A stretch of DNA of 35,648 nt, from the NCBI GenBank assembly GCA_025869365.1, contig JAOZVV010000131.1:1-35648 (forward strand). Reading direction: 5' to 3'. Below the pieces are notes generated by a model, which saw only the letters and a list, made by a program, of their open reading frames with translations, made no database searches and had not been told where the DNA came from. The translations under genes were made by a program, and so were the position numbers. This DNA is from Pseudonocardia sp. (GTDB lineage Bacteria; Actinomycetota; Actinomycetes; Mycobacteriales; Pseudonocardiaceae). This document shows positions 27,751 to 35,648 of this stretch, in pieces. How positions within the stretch are numbered: the stretch's first letter is position 1; each line of letters begins with the position of its first letter.

Positions 27751-28571
27751 CGCTCGCGGACCCGCCCCGGTTGCCGGTGCTGGTGCGCCTGCTCCCCGCG
27801 GGCAGCTACGCCGGCCGCTCCCGGATGCTGCTGCTCCGCTCGGCCACCGCGGCCCGCCGCACCTGGCTGGTGATCCTCTCCGGGTTCGCCGAGCCGGTGT
27901 TCTACCTGATCGCGATGGGGGCCGGCCTCGGCTCGCTCGTCGGTTCCCTGCCCGGGCCGGACGGCGTCCCGATCAGCTACGCGGCCTTCATCGCACCCGG
28001 CCTGCTGGCGGCGTCGGCGATGAACGGCGCGGTGTTCGACTCCACGTTCAACGTGTTCTTCAAGCTCCGGCACTCGAAGCTCTACGACGCGATGCTGGCC
28101 ACCCCGCTCGGTCCGGTCGACATCGCGCTGGGGGAGATCGGCTGGGCGCTGTTGCGGGGTGGGCTCTACGCGTCGGGCTTCCTGACGGTGATGGCCGTCG
28201 CCGGGCTGCTGACCTCGCCGTGGGCCCTGCTCGCGCTGCCGGCGGCGCTGCTGGTGGCGTTCGCGTTCGCCGCGGTCGGGATGGCGGCCACGTCGTTCAT
28301 GCGCTCGTGGCAGGACTTCGACCTGGTCACCCTCGCGGTGCTGCCGATGTTCCTGTTCGCCACCACGTTCTTCCCGCTGTCGGTCTACCCGAGATGGCTG
28401 CAGCTCGTCGTGGAGTGCCTGCCGCTGTTCCACGCGGTCGAGCTGATGCGGGGGCTGACGACGGGCGTGGTGCACCTCGGGCTGCTCGGACATCTCGCGT
28501 ACTTCGTCGTGATGGCGCTGATCGGCCTCGCGGTGGCGGGCCGGCGGCTCGGAGCGCTCCTGCTGCGGTGA
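27747..28571 (+). CDS. ABC-2 type permease, second
   Basis: 274 aa from GTG 27747, overlapping the first permease by 4 bp and preceded by AGGAGG (27733-27738). It has the same ABC-2 plan (RRTWLVILSGFAEPVFYLIAMGAGLGSLV, FDSTFNVFFKLRHSKLYDAMLATPLGPVDIALGEI, LPMFLFATTFFPLSVYP) but a different sequence, so the exporter is probably a heterodimer of the two permeases with an ATPase pair. The frame is open upstream over the first permease gene, which is incidental. Confidence 0.9.
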   Translation: MTLADPPRLPVLVRLLPAGSYAGRSRMLLLRSATAARRTWLVILSGFAEPVFYLIAMGAGLGSLVGSLPGPDGVPISYAAFIAPGLLAASAMNGAVFDSTFNVFFKLRHSKLYDAMLATPLGPVDIALGEIGWALLRGGLYASGFLTVMAVAGLLTSPWALLALPAALLVAFAFAAVGMAATSFMRSWQDFDLVTLAVLPMFLFATTFFPLSVYPRWLQLVVECLPLFHAVELMRGLTTGVVHLGLLGHLAYFVVMALIGLAVAGRRLGALLLR

Positions 28572-28636
28572 TTCCGGGTCCGTGAAATCGGGCAGATCGA
28601 ATGGCCGTCACACCCGTCCCGCGCGAGGATGTCCCC

Positions 28637-29428
28637 ATGACCGTCCTGACCCCGCGCGCCACCACGGCGGACCTCGTCCGCGGGGTCGTGGTGGCCGTGC
28701 TCGCCGTAGCCCAACTCGTCGCCTCGGGACTCGGTGGGAGCGGCGCCCTCGGTGAGCCGATCGGCGAGGTGGCCCGCTCCTACGCCACCCCGCTACTGGC
28801 CGCGAGCTGGGCCTTCGCCATCTGGGGGCTGATCTACGTCGGCTTCCTCGCCTACGCTGTCTACCAGCTCCTCCCGTCCCAGCGGGCGCGTTCGGTGCAC
28901 CGGTGGACGGGCTGGTGGCTCGCCGCGAGCGCCGTCGCGAACCCGCTCTGGATCCTCACGTTCGGCAGCCGGCACATCCTCCTGGCCGAGGTGCTGATCA
29001 TCGCCCTGCTGGTGATCCTGGCGCTGGTCTTCGGCAGGCTCAGCCACGAGCCCGCCGAGGGTCTCGTCGAGCGGATCGTGTTCCGCGGGACCGTCGCCGT
29101 CTACACCGGCTGGGTGTCCCTGGCCACTGCCCTGGGCACGGCGGCGACCGGCGTCCGGATCGGGCTCCCCGGGGACGGGGCGCTCGCGGACGTCGCGGCG
29201 ATCGTCGTCCTGCTCGTCGTCGCCGTGATCGCGAGCGCGGTCGTCAACGCGGGGACGGCCGTCGTCGGGTATGCGGCCGCCGTCGTCTGGGCCCTGGCCG
29301 GGGTCGCGGTGGCGGGCCCACCGGTCCCGGTGATCATCACGGCGGTCGTCGCGATGGTCGTCGTGGCCGCCACGACGATCCGCCGGGTGAGCCGCTCGGT
29401 GCGGCCCGCCGTATTGGCCTGGGGCTGA
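28637..29428 (+). CDS. TspO/MBR-like membrane protein
   Basis: 263 aa from ATG 28637, with GAGGA 7 nt upstream; an in-frame ATG 12 codons earlier lacks such a site. Seven or eight hydrophobic helices are visible. The stretch LLAASWAFAIWGLIYVGFLAYAVYQLLP, then RWTGWWLAASAVANPLWILTF, resembles the tryptophan-rich sensory protein (TspO) family, in a longer variant than the usual 5-helix form. TspO proteins bind porphyrins and sterol-like ligands. The ligand and role here are not evident. Confidence 0.65.
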   Translation: MTVLTPRATTADLVRGVVVAVLAVAQLVASGLGGSGALGEPIGEVARSYATPLLAASWAFAIWGLIYVGFLAYAVYQLLPSQRARSVHRWTGWWLAASAVANPLWILTFGSRHILLAEVLIIALLVILALVFGRLSHEPAEGLVERIVFRGTVAVYTGWVSLATALGTAATGVRIGLPGDGALADVAAIVVLLVVAVIASAVVNAGTAVVGYAAAVVWALAGVAVAGPPVPVIITAVVAMVVVAATTIRRVSRSVRPAVLAWG

Positions 29429-29443
29429 CCCGGCCCGGCTTGC

Positions 29444-29449
29444 TACCGT
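29444..29449 (+). promoter_or_regulatory. Candidate dapA -10 box
   Basis: TACCGT lies 16 bases after the preceding stop codon. It would give a leader of about 29 nt carrying GAAGGG upstream of the dapA ATG. Confidence 0.4.
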
Positions 29450-29484
29450 CCCTCGACACCCACGAGCGTCGAAGGGCCGAGCAC

Positions 29485-30363
29485 ATGATCACCGGAAGTC
29501 TCGTCGCGCTGGTCACCCCGATGCGGGGGGACGGCACGATCGACCACGAGGCGCTGGAACGGCTGGTCGAGCGGCAGGTTCTCGCCGGGACGTCCGCGAT
29601 CGTCTCCGTCGGCACCACGGGGGAGTCCTCCACGCTGACCGTCGAGGAACACACCGACGTCATCCGTCGCACGATCTCCGTCGTCGACGGGCGGGTCCCG
29701 GTCATTGCCGGCACCGGCGCGAACAACACCGCCGAGGCGATCCACCTGACGACGGCCGCCGCCAGGGCCGGTGCGGACGGCGCCCTGCTCGTCACCCCGT
29801 ACTACAACAAGCCGCCGCAGGAGGGCCTCTACCGGCACTTCAAGGCCATCGCCGAGGCCGTCGACATCCCGCAGTACCTCTACAACGTCCCGGGCCGCAC
29901 GGCGTGCGACATGCTCCCGTCGACGGTCGAGCGGCTGGCCGCGGTGCCCAACATCGTCGGCCTCAAGGAGGCGCTGGGGGACCTGGACCGCGTGCGGGAC
30001 CTGGTCGCCCTCGGTCTGGAGGACTTCGCGCTGTACTCGGGGGACGACGCCACCGCCCGCGCCAGCATGCTGATGGGCTTCCACGGGGACATCTCGGTCA
30101 CGGCGAACGTGGCTCCCGAGGCGATGGCCCGCATGTGCAAGGCCGCGATCGCGGGGGACGACGAGGAGGCCGCCGCCATCGACGCCGATCTCTCGGGCCT
30201 GCACCGTGCCCTCTTCGCCGAGCCCAACCCCATCCCGGTGAAGTGGGCCCTGGCGGAGATGGGCCTGATGGACCACGGCATCCGGCTGCCGCTGGTCCCG
30301 CTCGACGAGTGGCACCACGAGGACGTCCGCGCCGCCCTGCGTGCCGCCGGCCTGCTGGAGTAG
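29485..30363 (+). CDS. dapA: 4-hydroxy-tetrahydrodipicolinate synthase
   Basis: 292 aa. It condenses pyruvate with aspartate semialdehyde in the lysine/meso-diaminopimelate pathway. Catalytic residues are all present: Lys161 (GLKEALG) for the Schiff base, Tyr133 and Arg138 (YLYNVPGRT), Thr44-Thr45 (GTTGES) and Tyr107 (TPYYNKP). The start MITGSLVALVTPM and end EPNPIPVKWALAEMGLM resemble the Escherichia-type enzyme, including its 292-aa length, more than the roughly 300-aa mycobacterial one. The usual partner dapB is not here, so this may be a second or acquired copy. A non-lysine DapA-family lyase is possible but less likely given the intact motifs. Confidence 0.9.
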   Translation: MITGSLVALVTPMRGDGTIDHEALERLVERQVLAGTSAIVSVGTTGESSTLTVEEHTDVIRRTISVVDGRVPVIAGTGANNTAEAIHLTTAAARAGADGALLVTPYYNKPPQEGLYRHFKAIAEAVDIPQYLYNVPGRTACDMLPSTVERLAAVPNIVGLKEALGDLDRVRDLVALGLEDFALYSGDDATARASMLMGFHGDISVTANVAPEAMARMCKAAIAGDDEEAAAIDADLSGLHRALFAEPNPIPVKWALAEMGLMDHGIRLPLVPLDEWHHEDVRAALRAAGLLE

Positions 30364-30411
30364 GCCCGTCACCGGGGGGCGTGCCGTCGAGCCCGGGTCC
30401 GGCTCGCGGTA

Positions 30412-30477
30412 GCGACTCGCGCGGCCCCAGGTCGCGACTCGCGCGGTCCCGGTTCGCGACTCGCGCGGTCTCGGGTC
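30412..30477. repeat. Three 22-bp tandem repeats
   Basis: Units at 30412, 30434 and 30456 each begin GCGACTCGCGCGG and end GGTC or GTTC. A decayed fourth unit (GTGACCCGC) follows. The array sits between dapA and the radical SAM gene, and shares the CGCGACTC core with the repeats near 14341 and 18125. Confidence 0.75.
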
Positions 30478-30546
30478 GTGACCCGCCCGCACGGGTCCCG
30501 ACCCGCGGGGTGGCGGGGCCCGACTCGCGGGTGTCGGGAGCGGGGC

Positions 30547-30563
30547 TACCCTGGGTCCGCGTG
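30547..30563 (+). promoter_or_regulatory. Leaderless promoter of the radical SAM gene
   Basis: TACCCT (30547-30552) is followed after 8 nt by GTG 30561. No ribosome-binding sequence is present. Confidence 0.5.
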
Positions 30564-32510
30564 AGCCCCGCGTCCGTCTTCCCTGCCCTGGAGCCCCTGC
30601 TGCCCCGGGTGTCCAAGCCCGTGCAGTACGTCGGCGGCGAACTCAACGCCCAGTCGAAGGAGTGGGACTCCGTCGACGTCCGCTGGGCGCTGATGTACCC
30701 GGACGCCTACGAGGTCGGTCTGCCCAACCAGGGCGTCATGATCCTCTACGAGGTCCTCAACGAGCGTGCCGACGCCCTCGCCGAGCGGTGCTACGCCGTC
30801 TGGCCGGACCTCGAAGCCCTCATGCGCGAGCACGGCGTCCCGTCGTTCTCCCTGGAGACGCACCGCCCGATCGGCGCGTTCGACCTGCTGGGCGTCTCCT
30901 TCTCCACCGAGCTCGGATACACGAACCTGCTCACCACGCTGGATCTCGCCGGCATCCCGCTGCACGCCCGGGACCGGGACGAGAGCCATCCCGTCGTCGT
31001 CGCGGGCGGGCACGCGGCGTTCAACCCGGAGCCGATCGCGAACTTCGTGGACGTCGCGGCGCTGGGCGACGGCGAGGAGGTCGTCGGGGACATCACCGAT
31101 GTCGTCAAGGCGTGGAAGGCCGAGGGCCGTCCCGGCGGCCGGGCGGAGCTGCTGCTGCGGCTGAGCCGCACGGACGGCTGCTACGTCCCGTCGCTCTACG
31201 AGGTCTCCTACGGCCCGGACGGCATGATCACCGGCGTCGCACCCACGGACGAGCGGGTCCCGGCCACGGTGCAGAAGCGCACCACCTCGGACCTGGACGA
31301 GTGGCCGTACCCGAAGGCCCCGCTCGTCCCGCTGGCCGAGACCGTCCACGAGCGCGCCAGCGTCGAGATCTTCCGTGGCTGCACGCGGGGCTGCCGCTTC
31401 TGCCAGGCCGGGATGATCACCCGCCCGGTCCGCGAGCGCTCGCTCGAGGGCATCGGCGCGATGGTGGACAGCGCGGTGCGCGCCTCCGGTTTCGACGAGG
31501 TCGGGTTGCTGAGCCTGTCGAGCGCGGACCACTCCGAGATCGCCGAGATCACCAAGGGCCTCGCGGACCGCTACGAGGGCACGAACACCTCGCTGAGCCT
31601 GCCGAGCACCCGGGTGGACGCCTTCAACATCGACCTCGCGAACGAGATCTCCCGCAACGGCCGCCGCTCGGGGCTCACCTTCGCCCCCGAGGGCGGGTCC
31701 GAGCGGATCCGGCGCGTGATCAACAAGATGGTGTCGGAGGAGGACCTGATCCGCACCGTCTCCGAGGCGTTCGCCCAGGGCTGGCGGCAGGTCAAGCTCT
31801 ACTTCATGTGCGGGCTGCCCACCGAGGAGGACTCCGACGTCCTGGAGATCGCGGGCATGGCCCACCGGGTCATCCAGGCCGGCCGGGCCGCCTCGGGCCA
31901 CAACGACGTCCGCTGCACGATCTCCATCGGCGGTTTCGTGCCCAAGCCGCACACCCCGTTCCAGTGGGCAGCGCAGGCCCACCCCGAGGTCGTCGACGCC
32001 CGGCTGCGCAAGCTGCGCGAGGCCGTCAACTCCAACCGCAAGCTCGGCAAGAACATCGGCATGCGCTACCACGACGGCCAGCCGTCGCTGATCGAAGGCC
32101 TGCTCGCCCGCGGGGACCGCCGGGTCGGTGCGGTCATCGAGCGGGTCTGGCGCGAGGGCGGCCGTTTCGACGGCTGGAGCGAGCACTTCTCCTACCAGCG
32201 CTGGATCGACGCCGCGGCGGCCGAGCTGGAGCCGAAGGGCGTGGACCTGGCCTGGTTCACCACCCGCGAGCGCGGCGGCGACGAGATCCTGCCCTGGGAC
32301 CACCTGGACTCCGGCCTCGAGAAGGACTGGCTGTGGGACGACTGGCAGGACGCCCTCGCCGGCCGTGAGCAGGACGACTGTCGCTGGACCCCGTGCTTCG
32401 ACTGCGGCGTCTGCCCGTCGACGGGCACGGACATCGAGGTCGGCCCCAGCGGGACCAGCCTGCTCCCGCTGACGGTGGTGAACCCGGTCGGGCGGGAGCT
32501 TGGTGCCTGA
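30561..32510 (+). CDS. B12-binding-type radical SAM protein (TIGR03960 family)
   Basis: 649 aa. The N-terminal half is the cobalamin-binding-like domain of the family (SVDVRWALMYPDAYEVGLPNQG). The radical SAM cluster C-x3-C-x2-C is Cys274, Cys278, Cys281 (GCTRGCRFCQAG). A C-terminal cysteine group (CRWTPCFDCGVC) may hold a second cluster. In actinobacteria this gene usually sits with a DUF2344 gene and rne, as here. Function is not established; a role in RNA or tRNA modification is a guess from its neighbours. Start GTG 30561 is set by the leaderless promoter; the frame is open upstream over dapA. The GNAT gene overlaps its 3' end. Confidence 0.88.
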   Translation: MSPASVFPALEPLLPRVSKPVQYVGGELNAQSKEWDSVDVRWALMYPDAYEVGLPNQGVMILYEVLNERADALAERCYAVWPDLEALMREHGVPSFSLETHRPIGAFDLLGVSFSTELGYTNLLTTLDLAGIPLHARDRDESHPVVVAGGHAAFNPEPIANFVDVAALGDGEEVVGDITDVVKAWKAEGRPGGRAELLLRLSRTDGCYVPSLYEVSYGPDGMITGVAPTDERVPATVQKRTTSDLDEWPYPKAPLVPLAETVHERASVEIFRGCTRGCRFCQAGMITRPVRERSLEGIGAMVDSAVRASGFDEVGLLSLSSADHSEIAEITKGLADRYEGTNTSLSLPSTRVDAFNIDLANEISRNGRRSGLTFAPEGGSERIRRVINKMVSEEDLIRTVSEAFAQGWRQVKLYFMCGLPTEEDSDVLEIAGMAHRVIQAGRAASGHNDVRCTISIGGFVPKPHTPFQWAAQAHPEVVDARLRKLREAVNSNRKLGKNIGMRYHDGQPSLIEGLLARGDRRVGAVIERVWREGGRFDGWSEHFSYQRWIDAAAAELEPKGVDLAWFTTRERGGDEILPWDHLDSGLEKDWLWDDWQDALAGREQDDCRWTPCFDCGVCPSTGTDIEVGPSGTSLLPLTVVNPVGRELGA

Positions 32511-33018
32511 TCCCGCCCCCGCCAGGAGGGACCAGTCCGGCACGCGGGAGATCAGCGTCCGGGTCGCGGACGAGCGCGACGGCGCCGCGCTCGCGCGGCT
32601 CCGCCGTGTCTGGGTGGAGGAACGAACGGGCCGCCCGGTCGAGGATCCGGGGTTCGAGGCCACGTTCGAGCAGTGGTGGCGCACCGAACAGCCCCGGCGG
32701 ACGTTCTGGCTGGCCGAGGTCGGCTCCGAACGCGCCGGGTACACCGCCATCGGCTCGATCAACGTCGTCGAGATCGTGCACATGCCGCGCCCGGGCGGGC
32801 GCGGCGGCCGCGTCGGGCAGGTCGGCAACGCCTTCGTGCTCAACGCCTTCTCCGACCAGGGCGTCGCGCGGGCGCTGCTGGAGGCCGTGGTCGCGCACGC
32901 CCGCGAACGGCGCTACCGCCGCCTCGTCCTGGCCCCCACGGCGCGCAGCGTCGAGTTCTACCGGCGCGCCGGGTTCCGGTCGGCGGGGGAGACCCTGCTC
33001 GTCCTGGATCCCGACTAG
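32503..33018 (+). CDS. GNAT family N-acetyltransferase
   Basis: 171 aa from GTG 32503, overlapping the radical SAM gene by 8 bp, with GGGAG just upstream; a TTG one codon earlier is possible. The GNAT core is visible in EISVRVADERDGAALARLRR, a strand VGQVGNAFVLNAFSDQGVARALLEAVVAHARE, and RSVEFYRRAGFRSAGETLLVL. The acetyl-CoA motif is weak (SDQGVARAL in place of RGxGxG). Its substrate is unknown; tight coupling suggests a shared pathway with its neighbours. Confidence 0.82.
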   Translation: MPDPAPARRDQSGTREISVRVADERDGAALARLRRVWVEERTGRPVEDPGFEATFEQWWRTEQPRRTFWLAEVGSERAGYTAIGSINVVEIVHMPRPGGRGGRVGQVGNAFVLNAFSDQGVARALLEAVVAHARERRYRRLVLAPTARSVEFYRRAGFRSAGETLLVLDPD

Positions 33019-33088
33019 CCGGACCGGTGGACCGACCGGTCCACCCGGGCGGGACCACCCGGGTGGTCCGCCCCGTCCCGCGGGCTCG

Positions 33089-33103
33089 TACCCTGCTCGC
33101 ATG
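33089..33103 (+). promoter_or_regulatory. Leaderless promoter of the DUF2344 gene
   Basis: TACCCT (33089-33094), 6 nt, then ATG 33101. Confidence 0.6.
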
Positions 33104-33910
33104 GCACGAATCCGGCCCGGGGAGGCGGCGAACCCCGCACCCCCCACGGTGCAGCGGATCCGTGTGCGCTTCGCCAAGCGCGGGAGGCTGCGTTTCCTGT
33201 CTCACCGTGATGTCGCTCGCAGCGTCGAGCGGGCCGTCCGCCGCTCCGGCGTCCCGGTGTCGCACTCGCACGGCTTCAGCCCGCACCCGCGGATCTCGTG
33301 GGTCGGCGCCGCGCCCACCGGATCGGCGAGCGAGGCCGAGTACTTCGAGATCGGGTTGACCCGTCCGTTGGATCCGGAGGTCGTCCGTTCGGCCCTGGAT
33401 GCCGTACTCCCGGACGGCCTGGACATCCTCGAGGCCGTGGTCGCCGGCCCGCCCTCGCTGGCGGACCGGATCGACGCGAGCTCGTGGTCGCTCGAGCTCC
33501 CGGGCGTCGAACCCGCCGCGGCGCGCGCGGCGGTGACAGCGTTGCTGGCGCTGGACACGCTGGTCGTCGAACGGGTGACGCCGAACGGAAGACGCCAGGT
33601 CGACGTGCGTGCGGCGCTGGTCTCGGCGTCCGTGACGGACGGCGCGGGGGGGTCCTCGGACCCGGAAGGCAACACCGGCGTCACACCAGAAGTCGCCGAA
33701 CCGTCCGGTGTGTGTGCGATACTGGCAGCGGTCGTGCGGCAGACGACACCCGCTGTTCGACCCGACGACGTGTTGGGCGCACTCGACGTTGTCGCAGGTC
33801 TGAAGCCACCGGTGCCCGCGAAGGCGACCCGGATGGCCCAGGGGCTGCTCGACGACCGGGGTGCCCTCGCCGATCCGCTCGGTCCTGGCCGGGTCACCAC
33901 CCAGGCTTGA
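33101..33910 (+). CDS. TIGR03936/DUF2344 family radical SAM-associated protein
   Basis: 269 aa from ATG 33101. The signature VQRIRVRFAKRGRLRFLSHRDVARSVERAVRRSGVPVSHSHGFSPHPRISW, then GSASEAEYFEIGL, is the DUF2344 family. The family is encoded beside, or fused to, the B12-binding radical SAM proteins, and is conserved upstream of rne in actinobacteria. The arginine-rich N-terminus suggests nucleic acid binding, which is inference. Here the pair is split by a GNAT gene, and this gene has its own leaderless promoter. Confidence 0.88.
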   Translation: MARIRPGEAANPAPPTVQRIRVRFAKRGRLRFLSHRDVARSVERAVRRSGVPVSHSHGFSPHPRISWVGAAPTGSASEAEYFEIGLTRPLDPEVVRSALDAVLPDGLDILEAVVAGPPSLADRIDASSWSLELPGVEPAAARAAVTALLALDTLVVERVTPNGRRQVDVRAALVSASVTDGAGGSSDPEGNTGVTPEVAEPSGVCAILAAVVRQTTPAVRPDDVLGALDVVAGLKPPVPAKATRMAQGLLDDRGALADPLGPGRVTTQA

Positions 33911-34099
33911 CCGGCCGGTTCGGTGTGTCACCTGCCTTCCGGGTGCGGTGACGAGGATCATGGCACGGCGTCGAGCACCGCTGGACAGCTGTCGGAGCGA
34001 ACACAGGATTGCTCCCCCCGCACCGCGAGGGGTAGAGAACGCGTACGGCCCCTGCGCGGCCGCCTTCCACCCGAGGGCGCCCGGGGGCGAAGGAGCTGA
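33911..34099 (+). other. rne leader region
   Basis: 189 bases with no convincing ORF. A palindrome ACCGGCCGGT lies right after the DUF2344 stop. No good -10 box is obvious. RNase E is often autoregulated through a long 5' leader, but nothing here shows that directly. Confidence 0.35.
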
Positions 34100-35648
34100 A
34101 TGTCGATCAACGATGTGCCCACCGGGGACTCCGGTGGGCCTGTCCCGCTGCCTGAGCTGCCCGAGAAGCTGAGGGTCCACGCCCTCGCCAAGCTGATCGG
34201 ACGCACGAGCAGAGAGGTGCTCGCCGCGCTCGCCGATCTCGGCAACGCAGCGCGCAGCGCCCAGTCCAGCGTCGACCGGAAGACGGCCGAGCAGGTCGTC
34301 ACGGCCCTGATGCCGGACGCCGGTGGAGCCGCTGCGCCGCAGAGCCCGGTCCTCGCCGAGAGCCCGGCCGAGCCGGTCGTCGCGGCCGCGACGCCGGTGA
34401 AGTCCTCGCCCGTGGAGTCCTCGTCAGGGGAGCCCGCGCCTGCGGAGTCCCCGGCCGAGGAGCCCGTTGCCGAGAAGCCCGTGCGCTCCCGGCGGACCCG
34501 GTCGAGGGCGGGCGCCTCGGTGCCCGCTCCCGAGGTCGCCGCGTCCGAGGTCGCCGCTCCGGAGGTCGCTGCTTCGGAGGTCTCTGCCGCAGGGTCCCTC
34601 GCGGCCGAGACCCCGGCCGTCGACACCCCGGCCGCTGAGACTCCGGCCGCTGAGACCCCGGCCGCCGACACCTCGTCTGCTGCCGACCCCGGTGCCCCCG
34701 CGCCCACCGAGAGGGTCGGCGCCCTGGCGCCCCTGTTCGCCCCGCCCGCGGCGGTCTTCCAGCCGCCCGCGGCCAAGCCCGCCCGGTCGCGCCGCAGGGT
34801 CGCCGAGCCGGTCGAGGAGCCCGCGGCGGAGAAGGTCGCCGACACCCCGGCGGACGAGGCCCCGCAGCCCGCCGCCGAGGCCGGTACCGAGGACGCCGAG
34901 ACCACCGGCGCCGCCGGTGCCGAGGACGCGGACCAGGAGTCGGACGAGGAGAGCCGCCGCCGTCGTCGTCGCGGCCGCCGTGGCCGTGGCCGTGGCAAGG
35001 GTCAGGACGACGAGAACGGCGAGGCGGACTCCGACGAGCCGGCCGACGACGCCGGGACCTCCGAGAACGCCGAGCAGGACGACGCCGACGGGTCCGTGGA
35101 GGACTCCGAGGACACCGACGAGGACTCCGAGAGCGCGGACGTCGGCGGCTCCCGCCGGCGCCGGCGTCGTCGGCGTCGCAAGGGCTCCGCGGACGGCGCG
35201 GAGGAGCGCACCGAGGACGACCCGCCCAACACCGTCACCCGGGTCCGCGCGCCGCGGGAGACCCGCGAGCGGGACACCCGGGAGGAGCGGGACGACTCCG
35301 GCGACGGCGTGCAGAGCGTCCGCGGGTCCACCCGGCTCGAGGCCAAGCGCCAGCGCCGCCGGGACGGTCGGGACGCCGGGCGCCGTCGCGTCCCGATCCT
35401 GTCCGAGGCCGAGTTCCTGGCCCGCAGGGAGAGCGTCGACCGCACGATGGTCGTCCGCCAGCACGGGGCGCGCACCGAGATCGGTGTGCTCGAGGACGAC
35501 ATCCTCGTCGAGCACTTCGTCGCGAGCGCCGGTTCCGGCGGCAACGACAAGACCGGCAACACCAGCAAGTCGATCGTCGGCAACATCTACCTGGGCCGCG
35601 TGCAGAACGTGCTGCCCAGCATGGAGGCGGCGTTCGTCGACATCGGGC
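34100..35648 (+). CDS. rne: Ribonuclease E/G (5' part, runs off the window)
   Basis: The first 516 codons are in the window, open to the last base. ATG 34100 has AAGGAG (34090-34095) just upstream. Residues about 20-70 (LPEKLRVHALAKLIGRTSREVLAALADLG) look like an IF2_N-type domain, as in mycobacterial RNase E. A long disordered stretch follows, with Ala/Pro/Glu repeats (AAETP), two arginine-rich tracts ([28 protein letters not shown]) and acidic runs. The conserved catalytic part begins at PILSEAEFLARRESVDRTMVV, and the S1 domain region follows (SIVGNIYLGRVQNVLPSMEAAFVDIG). A GSGGNDKTGNTSK insert interrupts it. The enzyme starts mRNA decay and rRNA processing. Confidence 0.93.
   Translation, partial: MSINDVPTGDSGGPVPLPELPEKLRVHALAKLIGRTSREVLAALADLGNAARSAQSSVDRKTAEQVVTALMPDAGGAAAPQSPVLAESPAEPVVAAATPVKSSPVESSSGEPAPAESPAEEPVAEKPVRSRRTRSRAGASVPAPEVAASEVAAPEVAASEVSAAGSLAAETPAVDTPAAETPAAETPAADTSSAADPGAPAPTERVGALAPLFAPPAAVFQPPAAKPARSRRRVAEPVEEPAAEKVADTPADEAPQPAAEAGTEDAETTGAAGAEDADQESDEESRRRRRRGRRGRGRGKGQDDENGEADSDEPADDAGTSENAEQDDADGSVEDSEDTDEDSESADVGGSRRRRRRRRRKGSADGAEERTEDDPPNTVTRVRAPRETRERDTREERDDSGDGVQSVRGSTRLEAKRQRRRDGRDAGRRRVPILSEAEFLARRESVDRTMVVRQHGARTEIGVLEDDILVEHFVASAGSGGNDKTGNTSKSIVGNIYLGRVQNVLPSMEAAFVDIG

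Noticed and set aside
30412..30477. CRISPR array
   Set aside because: The 22-bp units are directly abutting, with no spacers, and no cas gene is present.

Overview
The window is high-GC actinobacterial chromosome, most like Pseudonocardiaceae (a family-level inference from gene content and order; no 16S or marker search was possible). The core order tig-clpP1-clpP2-clpX ... valS-folC-DUF4233-ndk ... rne matches the arrangement known around clpP/valS/rne in Mycobacterium and relatives. Other actinobacterial traits are an F420-type PPOX enzyme, many GTG starts, four-base stop/start overlaps, and many leaderless promoters (TANNNT about 6 nt before the start codon).

Layout. 1-6092 (minus strand): gltBD, the two subunits of NADPH glutamate synthase, ending in a perfect hairpin terminator. 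6093-6610: non-coding, with a candidate gltB promoter. 6611-9718: a FhuF-type 2Fe-2S protein, then a stress module made of an ECF sigma factor, a protein combining a zinc-binding anti-sigma (ZAS) motif with an Asp23-like region, an Asp23/Gls24 protein, a divergent CsbD protein and a further small possible Asp23 relative. 9923-14277: trigger factor and the ClpP1/ClpP2/ClpX protease. 14290-18066: a clpX terminator, 41-bp tandem repeats, a class III CoA-transferase divergent from an OFA-family MFS transporter with a 49-aa coupled membrane partner, a DUF6457 protein and an F420-type oxidoreductase. 18125-18975: a cysteine-peptidase-like gene bracketed by an inverted pair of about 40-bp repeats. 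19012-24609: valS, folC, DUF4233, ndk and a GNAT gene. 24653-25965: an IS110-family element. 25967-28571: an ABC-2 exporter (ATPase and two permeases). 28637-30363: a TspO-like membrane protein and dapA. 30412-33910: 22-bp tandem repeats, a B12-binding-type radical SAM protein, a GNAT enzyme and its DUF2344 partner. 34100-end: the 5' part of RNase E/G.

The most notable find is the IS110 element. Its 5' non-coding end can be drawn as a small 5' hairpin followed by two large looped stems, the order known for IS110 bridge RNAs. Four short stretches in the two loops match the predicted target and donor flanks in the expected order. Removing the element at a CT core recreates a leaderless promoter, TAGCGT-CAGCTC-ATG, in front of the ABC transporter ATPase. 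The right end of the element supplies a Shine-Dalgarno sequence to that gene instead. This was read by eye and needs folding and comparison with an empty site.

The second notable find is the sigma/ZAS-Asp23/Asp23/CsbD stress cluster. Other points are the flanking inverted repeats around the peptidase-like gene, a dapA closer to proteobacterial than actinobacterial DapA, and a 13-codon ORF bridging folC and DUF4233.
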